Assembly (NCBI GenBank): GCA_903930435.1
Contig: CAIYYN010000042.1
Coordinates: 124,001 to 188,000, forward strand
DNA: 64,000 bases
Reading direction: 5' to 3'
From: an uncultured Hyphomicrobiales bacterium
GTDB taxonomy: Bacteria > Pseudomonadota > Alphaproteobacteria > Rhizobiales > Ancalomicrobiaceae
The first letter of the stretch is position 1; every line of letters begins with the position of its first letter. Positions 44,127 through 53,819 of this stretch are shown here, in pieces. The translations under genes were made by a program, and so were the position numbers. Under the pieces are notes generated by a model. The model ran no database searches. It was not told where the DNA came from and saw only the letters and a list, made by a program, of their open reading frames with translations.

Positions 44127-46325
44127 ATGAGCGACTCATCGTTTGGCGCAAATGAACTCGATCGCTTCCGCGCGACCTTCTTCGAGGAGTGCGCCGAGCT
44201 GATTGCTGACATGGAGTCGCGGCTCAGTTGCATGTTGACTGAAACAGCCGATTCGGAAGAGTTGAACGCGATTTTCCGCGCCGTTCACTCCATCAAGGCG
44301 GGAGCCGGGGCATTCGGCCTCAAGCGGCTTGTCACGTTCAGCCATACATTCGAAGCGCTACTGGACTGGCTCCGCGACGGCAGGATTGCGCAGGACGAAC
44401 GCGTCGCGACAATCCTGGTCAAGGCAGGCGATATTTTGGCCGCACTTGTGGAGGCAGCACAACAAGGCAAGGAAATAGCAGCCGATTTCGAAACGGAAAT
44501 CGCCAATGAGCTCCACGGCCTCCTCGAAGAGGCCAGTGGCGGCACTTCTACACATCGGGCCAAGGCCGAACCAAAATCAACAAGCGAGTCGGTAACTCCG
44601 GCAAAAGCCACGGTCGATTATCGCATCAGCTTCAGCCCGCATGCCGAGTTATTTCGGCACGCAAACGAACCGTTGCTTCTGATCAAGGAGTTGGAACGCT
44701 TCGGAACGCTGCACACGTTTTGTGACACCAGCAAATTACCAAGCCTGGCAGCGATGGAGCCAGAAGACGCCTATTTTTCGTGGACGTTCGAACTGTCGAC
44801 AAATCGCAGCAAGGCGGATATCGCCGAAGTTTTTGAGTTTGTTGACCAGGATTGCATCCTCGACATCTCGGAGAGCGCCGAAGAGGAAGCCTTCGGACTG
44901 TTCGATGATGACGAACCCAAGGCGCTGAATGAACCTGCGCCAGATAGCAGCCCAGCAGTTGCGCCAACTATTGAGCACAAGCCAGCGGCGGAACCCGCCC
45001 AGAAGGCCCAAAGCGGCGCGAAATCAAACGCAAATGCCACGATCCGTGTCGATCTTGCGCGGATTGACCGCCTCGTCAACATGGTGGGCGAGTTGGTCAT
45101 TACGCAAGCGATGCTGGCGCAGCAGATCATTGACCAGGGCAAGGATCAAGGTCAGCAGGCGATACAAGGGCACGAGGATCTCGCGGTATTGACGCGTGAA
45201 CTCCAGGAATGCGTCATGGCGATCCGCATGCAGCCCGTCAAATCCGTCTTCCAGCGGATGCCGAGGCTCGTTCGCGAAGTTGCCGGCAAATTGAACAAGC
45301 AGGTCAATCTGGTCACGCATGGCGAGCAGACCGAGGTCGACAAGACGGTCATCGAAGAACTCGCGGATCCCCTGACCCACATGATCCGCAATTCAATCGA
45401 TCACGGCATCGAGACACCGGACGTCCGCATCGCTGCGGGCAAGCCAGCCGAAGGCAAGATCGTGCTCTCCGCAGCCCACGTCGGTAGCAACATCCTGATC
45501 CACATCAGTGACGACGGCGCTGGCATCAATCGCGAGCGGCTTTTGAAAAAGGCCATCGAGAAGGGCATCGTCACCCCAAATGCGAATCTGTCGGACGAAG
45601 AAATCGACGAACTGATCTTTGCACCCGGCTTTTCAACGGCCGCAGCCGTCACCGACGTTTCAGGACGAGGCGTCGGCATGGATGTGGTTCGACGCAATAT
45701 TGTCGGCCTGGGCGGGCGAATTCAGGTCCAGTCGACGTTTGGCAAAGGCACACGCTTCACACTGATCATCCCGCTCACGCTGGCCGTGCTGGATGGAATG
45801 ATCGTCGCCTCGGGCAGCGAAAAGTACATTCTGCCTCTCACGAGCATCATCGAAAGTTTCAGGCCAGACAAAAGTCAGGTCCGCGAGATAACGGGCGGAG
45901 GTCAGGTCGCCTCGATCCGAGGCGAATACGTGCGGCTTGTTTACTTGTGCAAGATCTTCGACGTTCCCGGCGCGGTGCTCGAACCGTGGAAGGGATTGGT
46001 TGTGCTTGTCGAAACCGCGAGCGGTAACAAGCTCGGCATTGTCGTGGACGAGTTGATCGGCCAACAGCAAGTCGTCATCAAGTCCCTGCTCGACAACTTC
46101 ACACCCGTTCCAGGAATCTCCGGCGCCACGATCCTGGGTAACGGTCGAGTGGCCCTGATCCTCGACATCGAACAACTCGCCGGGATGACCGAACGTCGAC
46201 GTCACGCGACGATCGACGGCAGATTGTCCGGCTCCAAGCCTGCCCTGCTCGATGATCAAGCCTCACAGCCCCATTCCGACGTGGACGATGGCGCGTTGCC
46301 TCGTCTCGCCGTCGGTTCACGATGA
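44127..46325 (+). CDS. cheA: Chemotaxis histidine kinase CheA
   Basis: A 732-residue class II histidine kinase. P1 carries the phosphorylated His in FRAVHSIKAGAGAFG (residue 54). A P2-like domain covers roughly 160-265, then an acidic, Pro/Ala-rich linker, the P3 dimerisation helices (RIDRLVNMVGELVITQAML, about 310), the P4 ATPase (MIRNSIDHGIE near 420, ISDDGAGINRERL, SGRGVGMDVVRRNI) and the P5 CheW-like domain (about 560-690). All catalytic motifs are intact. ATG 44127 gives the usual N-terminus; the frame is open 33 bases further upstream. It forms arrays with CheW and the MCP encoded next. Confidence 0.96.
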   Translation: MSDSSFGANELDRFRATFFEECAELIADMESRLSCMLTETADSEELNAIFRAVHSIKAGAGAFGLKRLVTFSHTFEALLDWLRDGRIAQDERVATILVKAGDILAALVEAAQQGKEIAADFETEIANELHGLLEEASGGTSTHRAKAEPKSTSESVTPAKATVDYRISFSPHAELFRHANEPLLLIKELERFGTLHTFCDTSKLPSLAAMEPEDAYFSWTFELSTNRSKADIAEVFEFVDQDCILDISESAEEEAFGLFDDDEPKALNEPAPDSSPAVAPTIEHKPAAEPAQKAQSGAKSNANATIRVDLARIDRLVNMVGELVITQAMLAQQIIDQGKDQGQQAIQGHEDLAVLTRELQECVMAIRMQPVKSVFQRMPRLVREVAGKLNKQVNLVTHGEQTEVDKTVIEELADPLTHMIRNSIDHGIETPDVRIAAGKPAEGKIVLSAAHVGSNILIHISDDGAGINRERLLKKAIEKGIVTPNANLSDEEIDELIFAPGFSTAAAVTDVSGRGVGMDVVRRNIVGLGGRIQVQSTFGKGTRFTLIIPLTLAVLDGMIVASGSEKYILPLTSIIESFRPDKSQVREITGGGQVASIRGEYVRLVYLCKIFDVPGAVLEPWKGLVVLVETASGNKLGIVVDELIGQQQVVIKSLLDNFTPVPGISGATILGNGRVALILDIEQLAGMTERRRHATIDGRLSGSKPALLDDQASQPHSDVDDGALPRLAVGSR

Positions 46326-46343
46326 CGAGAAAGGCCAACGCTC

Positions 46344-46862
46344 ATGCGATCAGCTCAAGACATGATGTCCGGTTCCCAGGGCAACGCCCAGGGACATGAA
46401 CATTCGACCAAGACAGTCCAATTCATCAGCTTTCGGGTCGGTGAACAGGAATTTGCCATTGACATCATGGCAGTTCGGGAAATCAAGGGTTGGACGGACA
46501 CGACAACCCTGCCGAACCAGGAAGAATATCTGCTGGGCGTATTGAACCTGCGCGGCACCATTGTCCCGATCTACGATCTCCGTTGCCGTTTCGGTCTGGG
46601 CTTGACCGTCGCGACACGGAGCCATGTGGTCATCATCGTCTCCGTGCTTGACCGGACGATCGGCCTTCTCGTCGACGCTGTCTCCGACATCTTGACCGTC
46701 AATTCGAACGAAATCCGGCCTGTTCCGGAGATGGAAAAATCGGTCAGCAACGAATTCCTGAGCGGACTCATCACCATCGGCGAAACAATGGTCGTGCTGC
46801 TGTCACTCGAAACTCTGTTTGCCCAACGCCCCAGCGAAGATGCATCCGCAGTAGCTGCGTGA
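46344..46862 (+). CDS. cheW: Coupling protein CheW
   Basis: A 172-residue CheW that links CheA P5 to chemoreceptors. [36 protein letters not shown], the receptor-binding region and [10 protein letters not shown] are conserved. It begins 18 bases after cheA with AAAGG nine bases before the ATG, and the receptor gene follows 34 bases on. Confidence 0.96.
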   Translation: MRSAQDMMSGSQGNAQGHEHSTKTVQFISFRVGEQEFAIDIMAVREIKGWTDTTTLPNQEEYLLGVLNLRGTIVPIYDLRCRFGLGLTVATRSHVVIIVSVLDRTIGLLVDAVSDILTVNSNEIRPVPEMEKSVSNEFLSGLITIGETMVVLLSLETLFAQRPSEDASAVAA

Positions 46863-46896
46863 GGCCTGGCTGAAACGATCACAGGAGTCTGGTATC

Positions 46897-49515
46897 ATGT
46901 CCCTGAATTCGCTCAAGTTACGTACCAAGATCGGCCTCATCGTCGCCCTCATGGCGATCCCGATCGGACTGTTTGTCTGGATGTACGTCCAACAATCCCA
47001 GAAGGATGCGCTAGCTGCTCAGCAAGAGCTTTCGGGCGTTGAATATGAGCAGGCCGTCTGGAAGGCCATGACCTCGGTTGCCATGGCCAAGGGCAATGCG
47101 GGGGCGACACTAGCCTCCCAGGTCGCCAATCTTCCCGATCTCGGTGCCCTCAGCACGAAATATGATGCGGCCTTTGGCTCGGGCGACAAGATGAAGGCCT
47201 TCAAGGATCAGCTTCAAACAATCGGCTGGCCTGCCAAGGCGATTGATGCCTCTGTGGATGTCACCCCTATCCTCGATGCGGGTAACGATCTGATCGGAGC
47301 CGTCAGCGATGGTGCTGGACTTTCAATCGATCCACAGATCGACACTTATTACATCATCACGGCGCTGACCGTGAACCAGCCGTCAGTGCTCCGCTATTCC
47401 AACTTGATCCGCAGTTCCGAAACAGACCTGCAACAGTCAAAGACGTATCCGATCGACAAGAAGCATGGCATCGCAATCAACATTGCGATGTACAAGAAGG
47501 CCGTAGATGATACGTCATCGTCCTACGATACGGCGATTTCGCTGGGTAAAGACTTTGCGATCAAGAGCTCTATCACCCCGAAGACAAAGCAGCTGAATGC
47601 CGATGCATCGAAATTTGCTGATGACGCTTCAGACCTGAGTTCGAAGTTCGACTCAGACACGCCCAACGACAAAATTGATCCAAGCGCGATGTACAAGACG
47701 CGCGCATCCGCCGACGTAGCCAACAACGATCTGTGGCTGACAGGCGCGAAAGAACTGACGCGGCTCCTGAATGGCCGTATCGACGGTATCAATTCGGGCA
47801 TGTACACCATGCTTGCCATCGGGCTTGCTGTTCTGGTCGTCGCCGTTGGTACGGCGCTGCTCATCTCGATGCAAACAGCGCGCTCATTTTCACGCATCAT
47901 CGGGACTATGGATCGCATCCGCCAGAACGATTACTCGGTCGTGGTGGAAGGAACCAAGCGCAAGGACGAAATTGGTGAAATCGCCCGTGCAGTCGAAGTC
48001 TTCAAGGCGACCGGTCTCGAAGTCGCAGAATTGACCGCGAATTATCGCGGTCAGGTTGAAGCGATCAGAAAGATCCAAGCCGTCATTGAATTTGATCTGA
48101 ATGGAAGAATCATTGACGCCAACGATGTCTTTGCGACCACAATGGGCTACGGCCGAGAAGAAATTATCGGCAAGCACCACCGCGTTCTGGTGGAACACGC
48201 TCATCGTGAGTCTGAGGAATATAGACAGTTCTGGGAGAGGCTTGGGCGCGGCGAATATCAACATGGAACGATTTCGCGACTTACCAAGGCAGGCAAGACG
48301 GTCTGGCTTCGGGCAACCTATAACCCGATCATCGGCCTGGACGGCAAGCCCTTCAAAATTGTCAAATTTGCGATGGATTGCACTGCGGAGGTTGAGGCAG
48401 CCGCCTTGCTGCAGACAGCCGTGAAGCAAACGCAGGACGTGGTCGCGGCAGCGAAAAACAATAACCTGACGCAACGCATTCCCATGGAAGGCAAGACCGG
48501 CGATATCGGCGACCTTTGCGCCGGCGTTAACGGCCTTATCGACACGATGGCGACGGTCATCACCGACATCAACTCGGTTACGGCGACCATCAGCGCCGCA
48601 GTTGGTGAAATCACGTCCGGAACGAACGACCTGTCGGAGCGGACCGAAAAACAGGCCTCCAGCCTGCAGCAGACATCTTCCTCGATGGAGGAAATGTCGA
48701 CGACCATCAAGCAAAATGCCGATAACGCCCAGCAGGCAAATCAACTGGCCATCAACGCTCGGACAGTTGCAACCGAAGGCGGTCAGGTCGTTGCCAAGGC
48801 AGTCGACGCCATGTCCAAGATCGAGTCTTCTTCGCGCAAAATCTCCGACATCATCGGCGTGATCGACGAGATCGCCTTCCAGACAAACTTGCTGGCGCTC
48901 AACGCAGCTGTGGAAGCGGCCCGCGCCGGCGATGCTGGTCGTGGCTTTGCTGTCGTCGCGTCGGAAGTGCGCTCCCTCGCTCAACGCTCCTCCGAGGCCG
49001 CAAAAGACATCAAGGGTCTGATTGTCCAGAGTGGCGCCCAGGTCAAGGATGGCGTGACGCTTGTCAACAATGCCGGAGCCTCGCTTCAGGAGATCGTCGA
49101 CAGCGTGAAGCGTGTCACGGACATCGTGTCCGAAATCGCTGCTGCATCGAAGGAGCAGTCGATCGGGGTCGAAGAGATCAACCGGGCCGTTGGTCAGATG
49201 GATGAAATGACTCAGCAAAATTCCGCTCTGGTGGAAGAAAACGCCGCCTCATGTCGTATGTTGCAGCAACAGGCCGAGAACATGCAGCAGCGCATGTCCA
49301 TCTTCGAAATTGAACCGGGACATCGCTCTGCAGCCTCGCATACCGCAACCCCGACGCTCTTGAAGCAAGCAGCGAACGAGCCAGCCAAGATCACGCAACA
49401 GCCAAAGGCAGCACGCCAACCCGTGAAGCGGCAAGTGGCTGTCAAAGGTGCCCAACGCATGCAGGCGGACCTGGCCGCCGCATTTGAAACAGACAATGAC
49501 TGGAAGGAATTCTGA
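46897..49515 (+). CDS. Methyl-accepting chemotaxis protein with PAS domain and CheR-binding tail
   Basis: An 872-residue transmembrane chemoreceptor. Membrane segments lie near residues 13-31 and 302-322 with a helical sensor domain between, followed by HAMP (about 323-375), a PAS domain (about 390-500, [35 protein letters not shown]) and a long methylation/signalling domain. The hairpin tip is [18 protein letters not shown]. The last five residues, DWKEF, fit the xWxxF-type pentapeptide that tethers CheR and CheB in enteric high-abundance receptors. Ligand unknown; the PAS domain could sense redox state or bind a small molecule. Confidence 0.95.
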   Translation: MSLNSLKLRTKIGLIVALMAIPIGLFVWMYVQQSQKDALAAQQELSGVEYEQAVWKAMTSVAMAKGNAGATLASQVANLPDLGALSTKYDAAFGSGDKMKAFKDQLQTIGWPAKAIDASVDVTPILDAGNDLIGAVSDGAGLSIDPQIDTYYIITALTVNQPSVLRYSNLIRSSETDLQQSKTYPIDKKHGIAINIAMYKKAVDDTSSSYDTAISLGKDFAIKSSITPKTKQLNADASKFADDASDLSSKFDSDTPNDKIDPSAMYKTRASADVANNDLWLTGAKELTRLLNGRIDGINSGMYTMLAIGLAVLVVAVGTALLISMQTARSFSRIIGTMDRIRQNDYSVVVEGTKRKDEIGEIARAVEVFKATGLEVAELTANYRGQVEAIRKIQAVIEFDLNGRIIDANDVFATTMGYGREEIIGKHHRVLVEHAHRESEEYRQFWERLGRGEYQHGTISRLTKAGKTVWLRATYNPIIGLDGKPFKIVKFAMDCTAEVEAAALLQTAVKQTQDVVAAAKNNNLTQRIPMEGKTGDIGDLCAGVNGLIDTMATVITDINSVTATISAAVGEITSGTNDLSERTEKQASSLQQTSSSMEEMSTTIKQNADNAQQANQLAINARTVATEGGQVVAKAVDAMSKIESSSRKISDIIGVIDEIAFQTNLLALNAAVEAARAGDAGRGFAVVASEVRSLAQRSSEAAKDIKGLIVQSGAQVKDGVTLVNNAGASLQEIVDSVKRVTDIVSEIAAASKEQSIGVEEINRAVGQMDEMTQQNSALVEENAASCRMLQQQAENMQQRMSIFEIEPGHRSAASHTATPTLLKQAANEPAKITQQPKAARQPVKRQVAVKGAQRMQADLAAAFETDNDWKEF

Positions 49516-49523
49516 TGTGACTG

Positions 49524-49561
49524 GTCCTCTCGTGGCGCTGGAAAAAGTGTCACGAGAGGAC
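49524..49561. repeat. Perfect inverted repeat between the receptor gene and cheR
   Basis: GTCCTCTCGTG and CACGAGAGGAC (11-bp arms, 16-base loop) lie nine bases after the receptor stop. In RNA this is a strong hairpin without U-tract, suited to mRNA stabilisation or partial attenuation, giving more receptor than adaptation enzymes. Confidence 0.7.
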
Positions 49562-49611
49562 GGAAGCAGAAGCGCAAAAGTCACGTATTGTCGCGAAGAA
49601 TCAGACACGCC

Positions 49612-50475
49612 ATGTCCCTAAAATCCTCAGCCCTAAGATCCGATGTCCTGCACGAGTTTCCCTTCAGCGAGGCTGAATTCAGCTATCTCGCGGGGCTTCT
49701 GCGCGACTCTACCGGCATCGTGCTGAATTCGAGCAAGATGAATATGGTCTACGCCCGCTTGGCCCGTCGGCTTCGCGAGCTCAATCTGAAGACGTTTGCG
49801 GCCTATTGCGAACTGCTTCAAAGTTCGACAGGCGATCAGGAGATGGGAAATCTCATCAATGCCCTGACGACAAATCTGACCAAGTTCTTCCGCGAATCCC
49901 ACCATTTTGATCACCTGCGCAACACTGTCATCCCCGCTGTCGCGGCCCGAAAAGGGGCAACGCCAAAGCGACTGAGGATCTGGTCAGCCGGATGTTCCTC
50001 GGGCGAGGAGCCCTACTCCATAGCCATGGTCGTCGCTGATGAATTGGCAAGGCAATCAGGCTGGGACGCGAAGATACTTGCGACAGATCTCGATACAAAC
50101 ATGGTCGCAACGGGTCGAACTGGCCTCTATTCCCAGCAAGCCATTGATGAATTGCAGCCAACCCTGCGCGATCGATACCTTACGCGCCAGGAAGGTGACG
50201 TCTGGGCAGTCCAGCCACAGGTGCGCCAGTACATCACGTTCAAACAACTCAATCTCTTGCATCCCTGGCCCATGAGCGGACCGTTCGACGCTATCTTCTG
50301 TCGAAACGTCATGATCTACTTTGATGGTCCAACCAAGAACCAGTTGATCAAGCGCTTTGTGGACATGCTGGCACCTGGCGGCTGGCTCTACATCGGACAC
50401 TCCGAGACCCTCTTCGACAACAAATCCAAACTCGAACTGGATGGCAGGACAGTCTATCGGAAAGCCATGCCATGA
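49612..50475 (+). CDS. cheR: Chemoreceptor methyltransferase CheR
   Basis: A 287-residue SAM-dependent methyltransferase that methylates receptor glutamates. The N-terminal helical domain (FSYLAGLLRDSTGIVLNSSK) and the SAM-binding motif RIWSAGCSSGEEPYSIAMV (about residue 120), DAIFCRNVMIYFD and GGWLYIGHSETLFD are conserved. The beta-subdomain that binds the receptor pentapeptide is present. ATG 49612 is chosen; an in-frame TTG at 49588 would add eight residues. It overlaps cheD by ATGA. Confidence 0.95.
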   Translation: MSLKSSALRSDVLHEFPFSEAEFSYLAGLLRDSTGIVLNSSKMNMVYARLARRLRELNLKTFAAYCELLQSSTGDQEMGNLINALTTNLTKFFRESHHFDHLRNTVIPAVAARKGATPKRLRIWSAGCSSGEEPYSIAMVVADELARQSGWDAKILATDLDTNMVATGRTGLYSQQAIDELQPTLRDRYLTRQEGDVWAVQPQVRQYITFKQLNLLHPWPMSGPFDAIFCRNVMIYFDGPTKNQLIKRFVDMLAPGGWLYIGHSETLFDNKSKLELDGRTVYRKAMP

Positions 50476-51110
50476 GGGCAACAGCAGCCAAACCGCGCGT
50501 CATCGAACCAGAAGACGTTCAGTCAGATCCGGGCAAACGTGTCTTTGATCAACGTTACGGCGCCTACCTCGTGCGGGTCATGCCCGGCGGCTTCTATGCG
50601 ACGGGAAAAGTTGACGAGCTGATCGTGACGGTACTCGGATCTTGCGTTGCAGCCTGCATCCGAAATCCTTTCAATGGCTTTGGCGGCATGAACCATTTCA
50701 TGTTGCCGGAAAGCACGTCTGGCGATTGGAACGGAAGCAGTCTGGCTCTCAGATACGGCAATTTCGCCATGGAAGCCCTCATCAATACGATTCTCAAAAG
50801 CGGGTGTCGTCGTCAGGATCTCGAGATCAAAATGTTTGGCGGGGCGAACCTGACCGACGGTCCATCCATGGTCGGTTCGAAAAATGTCGAGTTCGCTCGC
50901 GATTACCTGGCGGCAGAAGGTCTTAAAATTTCATCCGAGGATCTGGGCGGCATAAGCGGCCGCCGGATTCATTACAATCCGACAACCGGCAAAGTTCAGC
51001 GACTTCTATTGCAGACAAAATCGCAGCAATTCATCAGCGACTCCGAAGAAAAATACAAAAAGATCATCAATACGAATGTCATCGATGGCGGTATTGAGCT
51101 CTTTGATTAG
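50472..51110 (+). CDS. cheD: Chemoreceptor glutamine deamidase CheD
   Basis: A 212-residue CheD. The catalytic Cys is in VTVLGSCVAACIRNP (about residue 60), the His in GGMNHFMLPE (about 77), and RYGNFAMEALIN and MFGGANL follow. CheD converts receptor glutamines to glutamates and in some species helps a CheC phosphatase; no cheC is present here. The gene overlaps cheR by four bases and lies shortly before cheB. The C-terminal tail is longer than in Bacillus CheD. Confidence 0.94.
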   Translation: MRATAAKPRVIEPEDVQSDPGKRVFDQRYGAYLVRVMPGGFYATGKVDELIVTVLGSCVAACIRNPFNGFGGMNHFMLPESTSGDWNGSSLALRYGNFAMEALINTILKSGCRRQDLEIKMFGGANLTDGPSMVGSKNVEFARDYLAAEGLKISSEDLGGISGRRIHYNPTTGKVQRLLLQTKSQQFISDSEEKYKKIINTNVIDGGIELFD

Positions 51111-51154
51111 CCGCATTGAATACAAGTCGCAATCACGACAAGACGGTGAATGTA

Positions 51155-52249
51155 ATGGAGAAGACCGTGACACAGGGCCGACGCGCACGCGTACTTATTG
51201 TCGATGATAGCGCCTTAGTACGACAGATATTGACACAGATCCTGTCGTCAGACCCGGATATCGAGGTGGTGGGAACAGCGAACGATCCTTTCATCGCGCG
51301 TGAACGCATCAAGGAACTGAATCCGGATCTGATCACGCTCGACATCGAGATGCCGCGGATGGATGGTCTTGAGTTTCTCGAAAAGATCATGACGCTCAGA
51401 CCCATGCCGGTGCTGATGATCTCGTCCCTGACCCAAAAGGGTGCCGATGCAACGCTTCGGGCTCTCGAAATCGGCGCCGTGGACTTTGTCGGCAAGCCGA
51501 CCATTGATCTTCAGGTCGGGTTGCGCGATTTGGCGCAGGAAATCGTGACCAAAGCAAAGGCAGCCGCAGGTGCACGTGTTCGCTCATTGCGGAATCAAAA
51601 CCATGCGCCAACAACCCTGTCAACAACAACGATACGCTATTCATCAACTGACAAGATCATCGCGATCGGCGCGTCAACGGGTGGCGTAGAAGCGCTCTCG
51701 GTTGTCCTGAAAGCAATGCCGGCCAATGCACCGGGCATTCTCGTTACACAACATATGCCAGCTCAATTCACTGAAAGCTTCGCAAAACGGCTCAACAACG
51801 TCTGCTCAATCAACGTCAGTGAAGCGAGAGATGGCACGACTGTGCTACCCGGGCACGCTTATATTGCGCCTGGTGGCCAGCATTTGCGGCTTGCTCGGTC
51901 CGGCGGCAAATTCGTTTGCCAGGTCGGAGGTACCGACCGGGTATCAGGCCATTGTCCGTCAGTCGATGAACTCTTCGATTCGGTGGGACGGGTCGCAGGT
52001 CACAACTCTGTCGGCGTCATTTTGACCGGGATGGGCAAAGACGGCGCGAAGGGCCTGCTTGCCATGCGTCGAGCCGGAGCCCATTCGATTGGCCAGGATG
52101 AAGCAACTTGCGTTGTCTACGGCATGCCGCGTGCTGCATTCGAGATCGGTGCGGTTGAGACACAGGTCCCCCTTGAACAGATAGCAAACCAGACCCTCAG
52201 GCAATTCAACACGCAACCAGATGCGGTTCATCGGGCCAGTGGATCATGA
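51155..52249 (+). CDS. cheB: Chemoreceptor methylesterase CheB
   Basis: A 364-residue two-domain protein. The receiver (LIVDDSALVRQILTQ, phosphoacceptor in LITLDIEMPRMDG) is followed by a linker and the methylesterase domain with the catalytic Ser in IGASTGGVEAL (about 173), the His in TQHMPAQFT and the Asp in GMGKDGAKGLLAM. It removes methyl groups from receptors when phosphorylated by CheA. ATG 51155 is the likely start; a TTG at 51116 would add 13 residues. Confidence 0.95.
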   Translation: MEKTVTQGRRARVLIVDDSALVRQILTQILSSDPDIEVVGTANDPFIARERIKELNPDLITLDIEMPRMDGLEFLEKIMTLRPMPVLMISSLTQKGADATLRALEIGAVDFVGKPTIDLQVGLRDLAQEIVTKAKAAAGARVRSLRNQNHAPTTLSTTTIRYSSTDKIIAIGASTGGVEALSVVLKAMPANAPGILVTQHMPAQFTESFAKRLNNVCSINVSEARDGTTVLPGHAYIAPGGQHLRLARSGGKFVCQVGGTDRVSGHCPSVDELFDSVGRVAGHNSVGVILTGMGKDGAKGLLAMRRAGAHSIGQDEATCVVYGMPRAAFEIGAVETQVPLEQIANQTLRQFNTQPDAVHRASGS

Positions 52250-52324
52250 GGTTACATAAAATTTGTTCCGAGGCGTTATCCATGCGTAAACCTGAAATTA
52301 GTGTAATGCGCTCAAGATGCTATC

Positions 52325-53449
52325 ATGATTGACAGATCGACAAGCCAGAAGTCCGCTTCGGCAAACTTCATTCAACCCGGACCAATCGCGATCAGCGATG
52401 GAACGGTGAATTATGCCCAAGCGGTCGATGTCATACGACATCGTCTGAACCTCGACCGCGCCCAAAGCGAGGCTCTCGACGCCTTGATGCGCGAAGTCGG
52501 GATGGTATCGGAGCTTGTCGAAACAAACGTGGATGACCTCTCTGCGCGTTTTCAAGGGATTGCGGAAAAAGCACGTCAGCAAACATCCATGATTGAGTTG
52601 TTGACCGCTACGGCATCTACAACAAGCAACGATGAAGAGGATATTGCTCTCACTGAGGTCGCGGAGAATATTGCGGAGAGCTTTTCAGACCTTATTTCGA
52701 AGATCGTCTATCTGTCTTCTCGCGGCGTTTCGATGGTCTACACGCTCGATGACGTCATCGCGGCCTTGAAGACCGTGGACCGGACCATTTTACAAATTGA
52801 CAAGATCAACAACCAGACCAACTTGCTGGCGCTCAATGCAAAGATTGAAGCCGCCCGTGCCGGAGAGGCGGGGCACGGATTTGCCGTCGTCGCAGACGAG
52901 GTTCGTGAACTTGCCAAAACCGTCAACTCCATGTCCTCCCAACTGAAAATGCAGATCCAGTCGATTACTGGAGGGCTGACAAAGAGTTATGACCTGCTGC
53001 GCGAAATTGCGACGCTGGATCTGTCTGAACAGAATCTGTTTGCCAATGAACGGATCAAACGGATGATGACAAAGATCATTTCGCAGCATCAAAGCTTTGC
53101 AGACGCACTGGTTGAGAGCAGTGATGTTACCAGGCAAATGACGACCGATATCCAGCACGCCATTATCGCAATGCAGTTCCAAGATCGCGCAAAACAGCGA
53201 CTGCAAGACGTTAGCGCGGGCTTGAAATGCTTGGGAGACTCTTTGCGCGCAACCAGCGAAAAAGCGAACGACATAGAAACATACATCGACAGCATCGACG
53301 AGGCCGCCGTAGAACACTGGACGGACAGTTTGATCGATAGCGTCACACTTGGCGAAATTCGAGAACGCCTGCAGCAAAAGCTTCGCCCTGGCTCGCCGCA
53401 GAATGATCGTCCGGTAGCTGACGATGATGCCGGCATCGAACTATTTTAA
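52325..53449 (+). CDS. Soluble MCP-like protein with CheZ-like FQDxxxQ motif
   Basis: A 374-residue protein with no membrane segment. The centre contains a chemoreceptor hairpin tip, [20 protein letters not shown], and [13 protein letters not shown] (about residues 160-200), but the long methylation helices are missing. Near residue 285 is [17 protein letters not shown], which lines up with the CheZ active-site stretch DFQDLTGQ, where the Asp and the Gln four residues on drive CheY-P hydrolysis. The C-terminus DDDAGIELF is acidic-hydrophobic, like the end of CheD here (GGIELFD). It may be a CheY-P phosphatase or an array adaptor. This is inference from motif and position between cheB and the STAS gene. 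Confidence 0.75.
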   Translation: MIDRSTSQKSASANFIQPGPIAISDGTVNYAQAVDVIRHRLNLDRAQSEALDALMREVGMVSELVETNVDDLSARFQGIAEKARQQTSMIELLTATASTTSNDEEDIALTEVAENIAESFSDLISKIVYLSSRGVSMVYTLDDVIAALKTVDRTILQIDKINNQTNLLALNAKIEAARAGEAGHGFAVVADEVRELAKTVNSMSSQLKMQIQSITGGLTKSYDLLREIATLDLSEQNLFANERIKRMMTKIISQHQSFADALVESSDVTRQMTTDIQHAIIAMQFQDRAKQRLQDVSAGLKCLGDSLRATSEKANDIETYIDSIDEAAVEHWTDSLIDSVTLGEIRERLQQKLRPGSPQNDRPVADDDAGIELF

Positions 53450-53484
53450 AGTTAGCGTCAGGCCACCCAGAAGGAGACACCTGC

Positions 53485-53790
53485 ATGCGAATCAAGACAA
53501 GCACGACCGGAAATACATTTGAGGCTCGGCTGTCAGATCGATTGACGTTCGCGGATCACCAGGCATTCCGCGAAATGATCCAGCAAGTCACAACGACAGG
53601 TGCAAAGGAATTTGTTCTGGAGTTGAGTGAACTGGTGTCGATCGACTCGGCGGGGCTCGGAATGTTCGTGATCGCGATGGAGTCCGGCAGCAAAAACGGC
53701 TGGTCGCTTACGCTCAAAGCACCACGCCCATCCGTGAAGCAATTACTTTTGCTAGCAAAATTCGACAAGCTCGTGACGCTTGTCGACTGA
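53485..53790 (+). CDS. Anti-sigma-factor antagonist (STAS), HsbA/SpoIIAA-like
   Basis: A 101-residue STAS protein. LSELVSIDSAGLGMFVIAME contains the classical DSxGLG site whose Ser is phosphorylated in SpoIIAA, RsbV and HsbA. Unlike the STAS gene at the start of the cluster, this one has the full phosphoswitch. The next gene encodes a protein with both a PP2C phosphatase and an RsbW-like kinase domain, the expected enzymes acting on it. Located 30 bases before that gene. Confidence 0.92.
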   Translation: MRIKTSTTGNTFEARLSDRLTFADHQAFREMIQQVTTTGAKEFVLELSELVSIDSAGLGMFVIAMESGSKNGWSLTLKAPRPSVKQLLLLAKFDKLVTLVD

Positions 53791-53819
53791 GCCTACGTAT
53801 TCGGCAACAGGAGTTAGCC

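Noticed and set aside
47890..49218. A 442-codon open frame on the minus strand
   Set aside because: It is antisense to the chemoreceptor gene, whose signalling domain is perfectly conserved there.
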